NCBI RefSeq assembly: GCF_009301415.1
Contig: NZ_CP045072.1
Location: 1,355,001-1,419,000, forward strand
Direction of reading: 5' to 3'
From: Paracoccus kondratievae
Lineage (GTDB): Bacteria > Pseudomonadota > Alphaproteobacteria > Rhodobacterales > Rhodobacteraceae
Length of the DNA stretch: 64,000 nucleotides
Of this stretch, positions 1 through 9,873 are shown piece after piece. The notes below the pieces were generated by a model. That model did not search any database. It was not told the origin of the DNA and saw only the letters and a program-made list of their open reading frames with translations. A program made the translations under genes and the position numbers. The stretch's first letter is position 1, and the number at the start of each line of letters is the position of its first letter.

Positions 1-1265
1 TTGAGCAATTCAAGCGCACGCTCGACCGGCATCTGCCCCTCGACCAATGCACCAGAACCAAAAAGGTCGGCCGTGCCCTCGACATGGCCAAGCGGCAGAT
101 AGGCGGCCCGCCCCGGTCCGGTGCAGAGCGAAATCCCGACCAGCCCGGCCTGCATCTCATCAAGGCCGGTCGTTTCGGTATCAATGGCGACAATGCCTTT
201 CTCGGTAATCTCGGTCAGCCATTCAGCCAACACCGCCTCATCGCGGATGGTGACGTAAAGGCTGCGGTCGATGGGCGGCAGTTCGGCAACCGGCGCGGCG
301 GGACTGGCGGCAGCAGTGATCGGGGCCGAGGGCTGTTCGCTAACCACAGGAGGCTCAACCTCGAAACGGTCGGCAACCCGCCGGGCAAGGGTGCGCAACT
401 CAAGCCGGGTCAGAAACTCCAGCAGCGGCTCTGGCTCGGGTTCGCGGATCGAGAGGCTTTGAAGCTCCATCTCCAGAGGAGTCTCGCAGTCAAGTTCGAC
501 CAGCCGTTTCGAGATGCGGATCTGTTCGGCATTGTCGATCAGCGTCTGGCGACGCTTGGGCTGCTTGATCTCTTCGGCCCGGGCAAGCAGCGTTTCCAGA
601 TCGCCGTATTCCTGAATAAGCTGGGCGGCGGTCTTGATGCCAATGCCGGGCGCACCGGGCACGTTATCGACGGAATCGCCTGCAAGCGCCTGCACATCAA
701 CCACCCGCTCGGGGCCGACGCCGAATTTCTCGAACACTTCGTCGGGGCCGATGGGCTTGTTCTTGATCGGGTCCATCATTTCGACCCCGCCGCCGACAAG
801 CTGCATCAGGTCCTTGTCCGAACTGATGATGGTCACACGCCCGCCCGCATCCCGCGCCCGACAAGCCAGAGTGGCAATGATATCGTCAGCCTCATACCCC
901 TCGGTCTCGATACAGGCGATGTTGAAGGCTCGGGTCGCCTCACGCGTCAGCGGGAATTGCGGGCGCAGATCTTCGGGCGGCTCGGGGCGGTTGGCCTTGT
1001 AGAGAGGATAGATCTCGTTGCGGAACGTGCGCGACGAATGGTCAAAGATCACCGCCGCATGGGTCGGCTGGTCCGAACCCTTGCCGTCCTGCAGATATTT
1101 CCACAGCATATTGCAAAAGCCGGCAACCGCGCCCATCGGCAGCCCGTCACTGCGCCGGGTCAGCGGCGGCAGCGCGTGATAGGCGCGAAAGATAAAGGCC
1201 GAGCCGTCGATCAGATGCAGGTGGTGGCCTTTGCCGAAAGCCTCATTGTCGGTTGCCTCACCCAT
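1..1265 (-). CDS. polA: DNA polymerase I, N-terminal part (runs off the left edge)
   Basis: Repair and replication polymerase that removes RNA primers and fills gaps. The visible ~421 residues hold the FEN-type 5'-3' exonuclease domain, beginning GKGHHLHLIDGSAF near residue 10, with the DKDLMQLV metal-binding segment near residue 140 and the helix-hairpin-helix GDSVDNVPGAPGIG just after. An Ala/Pro-rich linker follows, then the start of the 3'-5' proofreading domain with the ExoI motif AIDTETTG. The polymerase domain lies outside the window. The ATG at 1265 is chosen because AGGAGG sits 8 bases upstream and the frame continues directly into the exonuclease fold. The next gene upstream on this strand is a small zinc-ribbon gene. 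Confidence 0.95.
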   Translation of the reverse strand, partial: MGEATDNEAFGKGHHLHLIDGSAFIFRAYHALPPLTRRSDGLPMGAVAGFCNMLWKYLQDGKGSDQPTHAAVIFDHSSRTFRNEIYPLYKANRPEPPEDLRPQFPLTREATRAFNIACIETEGYEADDIIATLACRARDAGGRVTIISSDKDLMQLVGGGVEMMDPIKNKPIGPDEVFEKFGVGPERVVDVQALAGDSVDNVPGAPGIGIKTAAQLIQEYGDLETLLARAEEIKQPKRRQTLIDNAEQIRISKRLVELDCETPLEMELQSLSIREPEPEPLLEFLTRLELRTLARRVADRFEVEPPVVSEQPSAPITAAASPAAPVAELPPIDRSLYVTIRDEAVLAEWLTEITEKGIVAIDTETTGLDEMQAGLVGISLCTGPGRAAYLPLGHVEGTADLFGSGALVEGQMPVERALELL

Positions 1266-1430
1266 CTGCGCATCCTCCTGCCTGTCGTTTCGGCCTTCTT
1301 ACTGCCACGAAGCGCCCGGCGGGCCAAGAGCAAGCACCGGCCCCCAGCCTGCCCGCAGCGTCAGCCACGCATAGGCCATCAGGCGGCAGGCATGATGCCG
1401 CCGCCCTGTCATTTCAGGCTACAGCCAGGA

Positions 1431-2635
<1,205 letters not shown>

Positions 2636-2639
<4 letters not shown>

Positions 2640-3010
2640 TCGGGCTGAACCATCCGCCCCATCGGGCGACCGCCAAGGATGTGCAGGTGGAAATGCGGAA
2701 CCTCCTGCACGCCATGGGCACCGGCATTGGTAATGGCACGGAAACCCTGTCCGCTGTCCAGCGACACACCCAGATCGCGCGTCACCCGCGCCACCGCCCG
2801 GTGGAAATCCACGATCTCGGCATCCGAGGCATTGGCCGAAAAGTCGTCATAGCTGACATAGGCGCCTTTTGGGATCACCAGCACATGCACCGGCGCCTGC
2901 GGACGGATGTCACGAAAGACCAGCGTATGTCCGGTCTCCAGCACGGTGTCGTTCGGGATCTCTCCACGCAGGATGCGGGCAAAAATGTTGTTGTCGTCAT
3001 AGGCGGGCAT
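2636..3010 (-). CDS. HIT family nucleotide-binding protein
   Basis: Histidine-triad hydrolase of 124 residues, the usual size for the HinT-like branch that cleaves nucleoside phosphoramidates. The catalytic motif HFHLHILGG (His-x-His-x-His) is at residues 106-110, and the N-terminal nucleotide-binding segment is NNIFARILRGEIPND. The protein is cytoplasmic. It follows the glycosyltransferase gene on the same strand with an 11-base gap, so the two may be co-transcribed, although their functions show no obvious link. Its stop overlaps the end of the convergent ABC ATPase gene. Confidence 0.93.
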
Positions 3011-3021
3011 CCGCTCTCTCC

Positions 3022-4599
3022 TCAGTCACTGAACAGGTCCGGGGTTCTGGCAAGCATCAGCGCCGTTCTGGCCGGAACTTCAAGGAAGCGCGCAAGCTGC
3101 GCGGCATTCTCTTCGGCCGAGCGCCAGGGCGCAATGGCATGGAAAGCAGCGAATTCCATATCACGCAACCGCTCGGCCTCATGCTCAAGATCCGCGCGCA
3201 CCAGAGGCAGCAGCCGATCGACCACGCCGGGCGCAGTCTCGGCCCCGGCCAGCCCCACGCGGGCGATATGGCCACGCAGGTAGTCGTCGTCAAACTGCGA
3301 ATCAATCATCAGGACGCGCGTATCCGCCTTGTCCGAGGTCAGGTCCTGAATCAGATAAAGCTCGGACGGGTCCAGACACAGGATCAACCGGTTCGATTCA
3401 AAGTGTTGAAACAGCAGCCGGATCAGCGCGCGCCGGTGACGGTGACGCTTTTCGACCGTAGTTTCGACCCCGCCAAGATCAGGCAACCCCGCCTCAAGTT
3501 CGTTAAAGGCGAAATCGACTGCCGGGATCTTGGTATGCTGCCGAATCGAGGCCGTCAGCCGTTTCGCGACATGCCATTTCTTGGAAGCCACCAGAAGCAA
3601 TGTGTTTGAGCGGCCAAGACTGCCCTCGGCCTCCCAGAAACGCTGGCCAAAGCGCCGCCCGACCCGGCCCCGCCCGGTCAGAAAACGAAACAGCCCCGTT
3701 GCCTCGTTCGAGATCGGAAAATGCACATCTTTGGCTGTCCAAAGCGCGCCAAGCCGCTCACGCAGGCGGATCGCCTCGGGGCTGATCTTGCGGGCAAACA
3801 GGTAGTTCTGCCCCATGAGCAGATCATAGTGGTCGTTGTAAAAGGTGACCGGCATGCCGTAATCGGTAAAGATCAGATAGGTCAGCGTGCGCGCCCGGAT
3901 CTCTTTTCCCGGCACGACGTGGGGCACGATGGTCTGAAAGAAGGTCTCGTCCGGAATCCATGTGGTGGCGAAAAAGCGCATTACGTCGGGACGGTTGGCG
4001 CAGAACTCAAGCACCTTCTCGACGGTCTGACGGCGCAGACACCACCATTGCGAACCGATCATGACCTGAATGTCGGCAGGCACCTTGCGAGTCAGACCAA
4101 ACCGTTTCTGCAGGTTGTAGCTGGTGTAGAAGAGCCACTTTTGGGTACGTTCGTTGAACCAGTGACGATAGATCAGCCGCTCTTCCTTGAAGCCGGTCTT
4201 GATCCAGCCCGATTCGAAAAAGTCGAAACTTTCGATATAGTCGCAGTCTTCTGCATCCAGAAAGGCATGGGCATATTCGGCCGATTTGATCGGCATGCAA
4301 TCGCCGGAAAGCATGTAAAAATGCGTCGCCTGTGGAAATGCGACAATTGCGGCACGCACGGCCTCAAGCGTGGCGGCCACAAGGGACCATTCGCCCCAGC
4401 CGCATTTCCAGCGCCGCTGGACAAAAGTCACCGACGGGTTGCCCCCCAACGCCCCGCGAATTTGCTCGTAATCCCGAGGGTTAGCGCGCGCATCAAAGTG
4501 AATTGAGACATAATCACCCGATGCAGCAAGGCGACGCGCCTGCGCGATAACGCCTTTGGGATCCTTGTGGCAAAGGAGAATGAAGGCAATTCGTGCCAT
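3022..4599 (-). CDS. Core-2/I-branching-like (GT14) glycosyltransferase
   Basis: A 525-residue protein. The N-terminal ~280 residues resemble beta-1,6-N-acetylglucosaminyltransferases of the core-2/I-branching family: it starts MARIAFILLCHKDP, has FYMLSGDCMPI near residues 95-103, and continues with IGSQWWCLRR and WIPDETFFQTI, the family's acceptor/catalytic region. The C-terminal ~230 residues form a second domain seen with this family in Rhodobacteraceae (DUF5927/5928-type; from memory). There is no signal peptide or membrane segment, so it is probably a cytoplasmic enzyme acting on a cell-surface glycan. It is divergent from a sulfotransferase gene 161 bases away. The donor and acceptor sugars are unknown. 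Confidence 0.78.
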   Translation of the reverse strand: MARIAFILLCHKDPKGVIAQARRLAASGDYVSIHFDARANPRDYEQIRGALGGNPSVTFVQRRWKCGWGEWSLVAATLEAVRAAIVAFPQATHFYMLSGDCMPIKSAEYAHAFLDAEDCDYIESFDFFESGWIKTGFKEERLIYRHWFNERTQKWLFYTSYNLQKRFGLTRKVPADIQVMIGSQWWCLRRQTVEKVLEFCANRPDVMRFFATTWIPDETFFQTIVPHVVPGKEIRARTLTYLIFTDYGMPVTFYNDHYDLLMGQNYLFARKISPEAIRLRERLGALWTAKDVHFPISNEATGLFRFLTGRGRVGRRFGQRFWEAEGSLGRSNTLLLVASKKWHVAKRLTASIRQHTKIPAVDFAFNELEAGLPDLGGVETTVEKRHRHRRALIRLLFQHFESNRLILCLDPSELYLIQDLTSDKADTRVLMIDSQFDDDYLRGHIARVGLAGAETAPGVVDRLLPLVRADLEHEAERLRDMEFAAFHAIAPWRSAEENAAQLARFLEVPARTALMLARTPDLFSD

Positions 4600-4760
4600 C
4601 TATTATAAACCTATCCCATCAACATGAAGGGGGAACGCGTTACAGCAGGTTGAATTTTCTCCTGCGATTTGCTTTTTGTCCTTACCGATTTTGGCCGGAT
4701 GGGCAACCCGGCGGGTCGCTTACTCCGACCAAGAGCAGCTTCGTGAAGGATAATAGTAGA

Positions 4761-5579
4761 ATGGGTTTTCCTGGAACCTGGATGACGGAAAGCGAAAGCA
4801 TGGTCTATCGGGTGGTGCCGAAATGCGCCTGCTCCTCGATCGGACAGATCATGTTCTATTCCGACCATGGGCGGTACTTCGATGGTGACATCCACGATTC
4901 CACCAGCGGACTGCACAAGTGGAACCAGCCTGACAGCCAACCGCTCATCGAGGCGAATGTACAGGCGCACAAGGCGCTGACGTTCACCTGCGTGCGCAAC
5001 CCCTATGCACGTATCCTGTCCTCGTTTTTCGACAAGATTGCCGGCATCCAGCGCAATGGCAAACGCTACCGCGGCAACCTCGTGCCGCAGCTGATGCAGC
5101 GCTACGGCGTCGATGTCGGCAGCCCCGAGAACGGCTTCGAGTTCGATCAGATCAAGAGCTTCCGCCGGTTTCTGCTGTTTGCGCGCGACACCATTCGCTG
5201 GCGCCGCCCGATGGAGCCCGACATCCACTGGTCTGCCATGTCCGGTCATATCGCCACCTTCATCGTGAACGGCGGGCGCTATGATCAGATCTTCTTTACC
5301 GAAAAGTTCAACGAAGGCATGCAAAAGGTGCTGGATGCCTCACCGACCCCGGTAAAGCTCGACGTGAACGATGTGCCAAAGTTCAACGAATCAGAGGGGC
5401 ACGGCCCCAAGCGCGCGCATAAGGTCAGCGATTATTTCGACGACCTGTCGCGCCATCTGGTCTGGGAGGTCTATAAAAAGGACTTCCAGCTCTTCCGTTA
5501 CGACTTTGACAATCCCGACAACAAGATGCCCAAGGGCGAGGTTGATCTGGACGAGGTACACGCCAAGCTTGGCCGCTAA
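4761..5579 (+). CDS. Sulfotransferase family 2 protein
   Basis: A 272-residue protein resembling carbohydrate sulfotransferases that use PAPS. The 5'-phosphosulfate loop is VPKCACSSIG (residues 19-28), and the 3'-phosphate-binding segment is VRNPYARILSSFF (about 78-90). An in-frame extension back to 4593 exists, but ATG 4761 is preferred: GAAGGA lies upstream, the protein begins just before the PAPS loop as usual for the family, and the upstream residues are not conserved-looking. The gene is divergent from the GT14-like glycosyltransferase, which suggests a sulfated surface glycan. The acceptor is unknown. A strong terminator follows. Confidence 0.8.
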   Translation: MGFPGTWMTESESMVYRVVPKCACSSIGQIMFYSDHGRYFDGDIHDSTSGLHKWNQPDSQPLIEANVQAHKALTFTCVRNPYARILSSFFDKIAGIQRNGKRYRGNLVPQLMQRYGVDVGSPENGFEFDQIKSFRRFLLFARDTIRWRRPMEPDIHWSAMSGHIATFIVNGGRYDQIFFTEKFNEGMQKVLDASPTPVKLDVNDVPKFNESEGHGPKRAHKVSDYFDDLSRHLVWEVYKKDFQLFRYDFDNPDNKMPKGEVDLDEVHAKLGR

Positions 5580-5628
5580 AGCGGTCCTGGCAGGAGCGGT
5601 TTCCCGTCTAAAAACACAATCTGAAGAG

Positions 5629-5651
5629 GCGGCGCATCAGCGCCGCTTTTT
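5629..5651 (+). terminator. Rho-independent terminator after the sulfotransferase gene
   Basis: The hairpin arms GCGGCGC and GCGCCGC flank an ATCA loop and are followed at once by TTTTT. Confidence 0.8.
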
Positions 5652-5687
5652 CATTACTGGTCCGAAAAGCTTTTTCAAAGATTTCCC

Positions 5688-5715
5688 TTGCGAAATGCAA
5701 AAATGGCGCTATTTT
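5688..5715 (+). promoter_or_regulatory. Candidate promoter for rpmF-plsX-fabH
   Basis: TTGCGA (5688-5693) and TATTTT (5710-5715) are 16 bases apart in the ~300-base gene-free stretch between the sulfotransferase terminator and rpmF. Sequence match only. I see nothing else clear in the rest of 5652-5883. Confidence 0.35.
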
Positions 5716-5883
5716 CCCGCGTTCATTCGACCGGCGGGGGAACCCCGGACCGCGACCCCCGCTTAGCGACCAGTTTTGGCGACTTGCGGTCAGCGTTCCG
5801 GTAGCCTATGCCCGCGCCAGACCCGAACACCGAATCCGGGGCCGCCCTGCCGGGTTGCCCCCCGAACCAGTTGAGGTTGTGAC

Positions 5884-6090
5884 ATGGCCGTCCCTCAGAA
5901 CCGAGTTACCCGCTCCCGCCGCAACATGCGTCGCTCGCATGACGCGCTCGTCGCCGGCAACCCGAATGAATGCCCGAACTGCGGTGAGCTGAAGCGCCCG
6001 CATCACGTCTGCCCCTCCTGCGGCCATTATGCCGACCGCGAGGTGGTCGCGCAGGCCAATGAGGTCGATCTGGACGAAGACGCGGCCTAA
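5884..6090 (+). CDS. rpmF: 50S ribosomal protein L32
   Basis: Large-subunit ribosomal protein of 68 residues. It has the typical basic N-terminus [19 protein letters not shown] and a zinc-ribbon with CPNCGE and CPSCGHY pairs. It is followed after 17 bases by plsX and then fabH, the widespread rpmF-plsX-fabH arrangement that links ribosome and membrane-lipid synthesis. The DUF177 (YceD) gene that often precedes rpmF is not found just upstream here. Confidence 0.97.
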   Translation: MAVPQNRVTRSRRNMRRSHDALVAGNPNECPNCGELKRPHHVCPSCGHYADREVVAQANEVDLDEDAA

Positions 6091-6107
6091 GCGGACCGAC
6101 CGCGGAT

Positions 6108-7220
6108 ATGGCTTCGGCAGAAACCAGTTCCCTGCCTCGCGTCTCTGGTGACGGGGGCGGCGTGGTGATCTCGGTCGATGCGATGGGCGGCGATCGCGGT
6201 CCGGCGACGGTGATCGCTGGCGTCGCTGAAAGCGCCCAGAAGAACCCGCATATCCGCTTTGTCGTCCACGGCCCGAAAGCCGAGCTTGAGCGGCTGATCA
6301 GCCGCCGCAGCGGCCTGGCCGGGCGTTGCGACATCCGCGACGCCAGCGGTGTGGTCACCATGGATGACAAGCCCAGTCAGGTGCTTCGCAAAGGCGAAGG
6401 CACCTCGATGTGGTCTGCCATCGAATCGGTGCGTCAGGGCGAAGCGACTGCCGCAGTCTCTTGCGGCAATACCGGGGCGCTGATGGCGCTGTCGATGATG
6501 CGGCTGCGCAAGCTGCCCGGCGTCAACCGGCCTGCCATCGCCTGCCTCTGGCCGTCGCGAAATCCGCAGGGCTTCAATGTCATGCTGGATGTCGGCGCCG
6601 ATATCCGGGCCGATGCCCAGGATCTGCTGACTTATGCGCTGATGGGGGCGTCCTACGCCCGTAACGGCTTTGGACTGGAAAGCCCGCGCGTCGGTCTTTT
6701 GAACGTCGGCACCGAAGAGCATAAGGGCAGGCCCGAGCTGAAACAGGCCCATGAACTGATCCCCACCACCGCGCAGGCTGCGAACTTTCGCTATGTCGGC
6801 TTTGTCGAAGGCGGCGACCTGCCATCGGATCGGGTGGATGTGATCGTGACTGACGGCTTTACCGGCAATGTCGCGCTGAAAACCGGCGAAGGCACGGCAA
6901 AGCTGGTCGGCGATTTCCTTAAGGAAGCGTTCGGAAAATCGGTGCTGTCCAAATTCGCGGCCCTGCTGGCGATGGGCTCACTCCGCCGGCTGCAAAAGCG
7001 CATCGACCCGCGCCGCGTCAACGGCGGCGTCTTTCTGGGACTGAACGGAACCGTGGTGAAATCGCACGGCTCGTCCGATGCGACCGGCGTTTCCGCAGCA
7101 ATCAAGCTGGCCTTCCGGCTGGCCCAATCCGGTTTTCAGGAACGGCTGGCCGCCCGTGTAGCGCAATCCGTCGCGGCAGCCAGCCAAATCAACGGCAGCA
7201 AGGAAAGCGAGGCGTCCTGA
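6108..7220 (+). CDS. plsX: Phosphate acyltransferase PlsX
   Basis: Makes acyl-phosphate from acyl-ACP and phosphate, feeding PlsY in phospholipid synthesis. It is a peripheral, soluble enzyme of 370 residues, slightly long because of an N-terminal Ser/Gly-rich lead before VVISVDAMGGDRGP, the family's opening motif. Further family motifs are SCGNTGALMALS and NVGTEEHKG, and FVEGGDLPSDRVDVIVTDGF is in the C-terminal half. The stop overlaps the fabH start by one base (TGATG), so translation is probably coupled. Confidence 0.96.
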   Translation: MASAETSSLPRVSGDGGGVVISVDAMGGDRGPATVIAGVAESAQKNPHIRFVVHGPKAELERLISRRSGLAGRCDIRDASGVVTMDDKPSQVLRKGEGTSMWSAIESVRQGEATAAVSCGNTGALMALSMMRLRKLPGVNRPAIACLWPSRNPQGFNVMLDVGADIRADAQDLLTYALMGASYARNGFGLESPRVGLLNVGTEEHKGRPELKQAHELIPTTAQAANFRYVGFVEGGDLPSDRVDVIVTDGFTGNVALKTGEGTAKLVGDFLKEAFGKSVLSKFAALLAMGSLRRLQKRIDPRRVNGGVFLGLNGTVVKSHGSSDATGVSAAIKLAFRLAQSGFQERLAARVAQSVAAASQINGSKESEAS

Positions 7221-8191
7221 TGCGGCGTGCGATCGTCCGGGGAACCGGTCACTACCTGCCTGAGCGCGTGGTCGAGAATACTTGGTTCGAGGACAAGCTG
7301 GACACCAGCGACGAATGGATCCGCACCCGCACCGGCATCGAGCGGCGCCATTTTGCCGCCGATGACCAGCGCACCAGCGATCTGGGCATCCACGCTGCGC
7401 AGGCTGCGCTGGCCAATGCCGGGATCACCGCCGGTCAGATAGATGCGGTAATCGTCGCAACCTCGACGCCCGATCTGACTTTTCCTTCGGTTGCGACCAT
7501 GGTGCAGGCCGGTATTGGGATGCGCAGCGGCTTTGCCTATGATGTACAGGCGGTCTGCGCGGGCTTCATCTATGCGCTCGCCAATGCCGACGCCATGATC
7601 CGCGCTGGCCTTGCGGATCGCATCCTGCTGATCGGGGCCGAGACCTTCAGCCGGATCATGGACTGGACCGACCGCTCAACCTGCGTGCTTTTTGGCGACG
7701 GTGCCGGGGCGGTGGTGCTTGAGGCCGCCGATGGTGCGGGCGATTCTTCGGATCGCGGCATCCTTGCGACAGATCTGAACAGCGACGGGCAGTATCGCGA
7801 CCTGCTCTATGTCGATGGCGGCGTCGCCTCAACCGGTACGGCAGGGCATCTGCGCATGCAGGGCAACCTGGTCTTCCGTCACGCTGTTGAGAAACTTGCC
7901 GATACCGCACATCGCGCGCTCGACAAGGCAGGCCTTGCGCCGCAAGAGGTTGATTGGCTGGTGCCGCACCAGGCCAACCTGCGCATTATCGAAGCGACCG
8001 CCAGGCGGATGCAGCTGCCGATGGAGAAAGTCGTGCTGACGGTGGCCGATCACGGCAATACCTCGGCAGCTTCGATCCCGCTTGCAATGTCGGTAGCCAA
8101 TTCCGAAGGCCGTTTCCAATCCGGTGATATTCTGGTGGCCGAGGCTATCGGCGGCGGCCTTGCCTGGGGCTCGGTCGTCCTGCGTTGGTAA
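7220..8191 (+). CDS. fabH: Beta-ketoacyl-ACP synthase III
   Basis: Condenses acetyl-CoA with malonyl-ACP to start type II fatty-acid synthesis. It has 323 residues, the normal family length. The catalytic triad is visible: Cys113 in AVCAGF, His250 in VPHQANLRI and Asn280 in DHGNTSAAS. It is translationally coupled to plsX by a one-base overlap. Confidence 0.97.
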   Translation: MRRAIVRGTGHYLPERVVENTWFEDKLDTSDEWIRTRTGIERRHFAADDQRTSDLGIHAAQAALANAGITAGQIDAVIVATSTPDLTFPSVATMVQAGIGMRSGFAYDVQAVCAGFIYALANADAMIRAGLADRILLIGAETFSRIMDWTDRSTCVLFGDGAGAVVLEAADGAGDSSDRGILATDLNSDGQYRDLLYVDGGVASTGTAGHLRMQGNLVFRHAVEKLADTAHRALDKAGLAPQEVDWLVPHQANLRIIEATARRMQLPMEKVVLTVADHGNTSAASIPLAMSVANSEGRFQSGDILVAEAIGGGLAWGSVVLRW

Positions 8192-8194
8192 GCA

Positions 8195-8470
8195 CTATTT
8201 CAGCTGCGAATCCTTTGAGCCGCGCCGGTTGATACCTGCGGCCGGCTTCCAGGCTTTATCGCGGCCGGACTGGCAATCAACGCATAGCCGGACGCCAGGA
8301 ATAGCCTGCCGGCGCGCCTCAGGAATCGGCTCATCGCATTCGTCGCAGAACCCGGCGCTTTCACGGGCAACGCGCTGCGCATTACGCAGCCGCATGCGCT
8401 CGATCGCCTCTTGCGTCGAGACCTCGATCTGCTCGTTCACCGCATCATCATGCGCCCAGCCACCCGCCAT
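8195..8470 (-). CDS. DksA/TraR-type C4 zinc-finger protein
   Basis: A 91-residue protein with a C-x2-C-x17-C-x2-C zinc finger (CDEC...CVDC) in its second half, and an acidic N-terminal helix as in TraR/DksA-like proteins that act in the secondary channel of RNA polymerase. It is shorter than true DksA and lacks the full coiled coil, so it belongs with the small TraR-like or YbiI-like members, often of unknown target. ATG 8470 is preferred, with GGAG 8 bases upstream. A TTG at 8488 in the same frame with AAAGGG upstream is an alternative. It is convergent with fabH, 3 bases from its stop. Confidence 0.82.
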   Translation of the reverse strand: MAGGWAHDDAVNEQIEVSTQEAIERMRLRNAQRVARESAGFCDECDEPIPEARRQAIPGVRLCVDCQSGRDKAWKPAAGINRRGSKDSQLK

Positions 8471-8682
8471 GAGATTTGCTCCATCCAATCCCTTTCCTTT
8501 TCAAGATAGGGTTGAATCTCTGTGCTTCCAAGCTGCCCAGCAGGATGTCTACTACGCATTGTGGTGGTAAGGCGCGAATAATGCGAAACAAAATCAAGGA
8601 ATGATGGAACGGAATCCGGTCGCAGTTGTTGACTCGACGCTTTAAAGAAATCATCCTTCACAGCATTCAAGAGGTTTCCGAG

Positions 8683-8991
8683 ATGAGCGACTCCACCTTG
8701 ACCCGCATGGATCTGGCAGAAGCCGTGTTCCGTGAGGTGGGACTGTCCCGCCACGAATCGGCTCAGCTTGTCGAGAGCGTGCTTGGCCATATCTCGGACG
8801 CGCTGGTGCGCGGCGAGCAGGTCAAGATCTCGTCCTTTGGCACCTTCTCAGTCCGCGACAAGAATGAACGCGTCGGCCGCAACCCCAAGACCGGCGAAGA
8901 AGTGCCGATCACGCCACGCCGGGTTCTGTCCTTCCGTCCGTCGCATCTGATGAAGGATCGTGTTGCAGCCGGGAACAGGCGCAAGGGCTGA
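8683..8991 (+). CDS. ihfA: Integration host factor subunit alpha
   Basis: DNA-bending nucleoid protein that acts as a heterodimer with IhfB. It has 102 residues from [16 protein letters not shown], and the DNA-grasping arm [21 protein letters not shown] has the Pro that intercalates. The start at 8683 is chosen because GAGG lies upstream and the length fits the family; an in-frame TTG further upstream would add an unlikely extension. The stop overlaps the start of the MerR-type gene by one base (TGATG), as in many alphaproteobacteria. Confidence 0.96.
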   Translation: MSDSTLTRMDLAEAVFREVGLSRHESAQLVESVLGHISDALVRGEQVKISSFGTFSVRDKNERVGRNPKTGEEVPITPRRVLSFRPSHLMKDRVAAGNRRKG

Positions 8992-9620
8992 TGAGCAAAT
9001 CCCCCGACGCCTTCAGATCCATCGGAGAGGTCTCGCGCCTCGTTGGCGTCGCGCCGCATGTCCTGCGATATTGGGAAACGCAATTTTCACAATTGGCTCC
9101 GGTAAAGCGTGCGGATGGGCGTCGCTATTACCGGCCTGATGACGTCCGCCTCGTCGCCGGCCTCTATCAGGTCATGCGCGAGGAAGGCCTCAGCATCCGC
9201 GGCGCCAAGCGTCTTATCGCCGCCGACCGTGGTGCAGGCTTGCGCGAAATCGGCGCTGCAAGGCTGGGCGAAACCAGGGAAGATGCTGCAACAGCTCAAC
9301 CAGCCGCCCCGGCAGTGCGCCTTGCCGTGCCCGAACCAGCGCCTGCTGCACTGCAACCACCAGCGCGACCGGTCAGAATCTCACGCGTCACATCACGCGA
9401 ACCCGAATCATTGCCATTGTTTGCCGGGCTGGAACCTGCGGCAGCGCCCGCCCAGCCTTCTGTCCCCTCGCCTTCTGTCCCCTCCCCAACGCCTGATTGG
9501 CTCTCGCGGTTGGCCGCAACTGCGCTCGCGCTTCGTCAGCACGAATGGCAGGATCGCACTCTTCCAGCCACGGCAAAAGCCCTGCACGACGCCCTGCAGA
9601 ATCTTTGTCAGCGCGCATGA
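8991..9620 (+). CDS. MerR family transcriptional regulator
   Basis: A 209-residue protein. The winged helix-turn-helix domain spans about residues 10-80 (FRSIGEVSRLVGVAPHVLRYWE, then ADGRRYYRPDDVRLVAGL). A long Ala/Pro-rich C-terminal region carries no cysteine sensor motif, so the effector is unknown. Coupling to ihfA is common in alphaproteobacteria, but the regulon is not established. The low-complexity stretch near residues 145-165 contains a tandem Ser-Pro repeat (SVPSPSVPSP), encoded by a near-perfect DNA duplication at about 9461-9487. Confidence 0.9.
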   Translation: MSKSPDAFRSIGEVSRLVGVAPHVLRYWETQFSQLAPVKRADGRRYYRPDDVRLVAGLYQVMREEGLSIRGAKRLIAADRGAGLREIGAARLGETREDAATAQPAAPAVRLAVPEPAPAALQPPARPVRISRVTSREPESLPLFAGLEPAAAPAQPSVPSPSVPSPTPDWLSRLAATALALRQHEWQDRTLPATAKALHDALQNLCQRA

Positions 9621-9697
9621 TTGCCTGCAGCCGCGCGCCGCATGGGATCTTATCCCCAGCAATCGAAAATCTTGGTGAAAATTCCACCCTTGGCCTC

Positions 9698-9727
9698 TTG
9701 TGCTGGGCGCCCGCTTCGCTCTATATG
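9698..9727 (+). promoter_or_regulatory. Candidate promoter for tRNA-Pro
   Basis: TTGTGC (9698-9703) and TATATG (9722-9727) are 18 bases apart and end about 9 bases before the mature tRNA 5' end. Confidence 0.45.
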
Positions 9728-9735
9728 CCCCTCGT

Positions 9736-9813
9736 CGGGCCGTGGCGCAGCCTGGTTAGCGCGTCCGTCTGGGGGGCGGAAGGCCGCGAGTTCGAATCTC
9801 GCCGGCCCGACCA
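9736..9813 (+). tRNA. tRNA-Pro (GGG)
   Basis: Full cloverleaf: acceptor CGGGCCG/CGGCCCG, D stem GCGC/GCGC, anticodon stem TCCGT/GCGGA around loop CTGGGGG (anticodon GGG), T stem GCGAG/CTCGC around TTCGAAT, discriminator A and encoded CCA. Confidence 0.96.
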
Positions 9814-9817
9814 TTCC

Positions 9818-9857
9818 GAAAACGCCCATCCCCACCCGGGGATGGGCGTTTCCTTTT
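9818..9857 (+). terminator. Terminator after tRNA-Pro
   Basis: Long hairpin with arms AAACGCCCATCCCC and CGGGGATGGGCGTTT, followed by a T-rich tail (CCTTTT). Confidence 0.85.
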
Positions 9858-9873
9858 GCCAAAGGGGTTTTGC

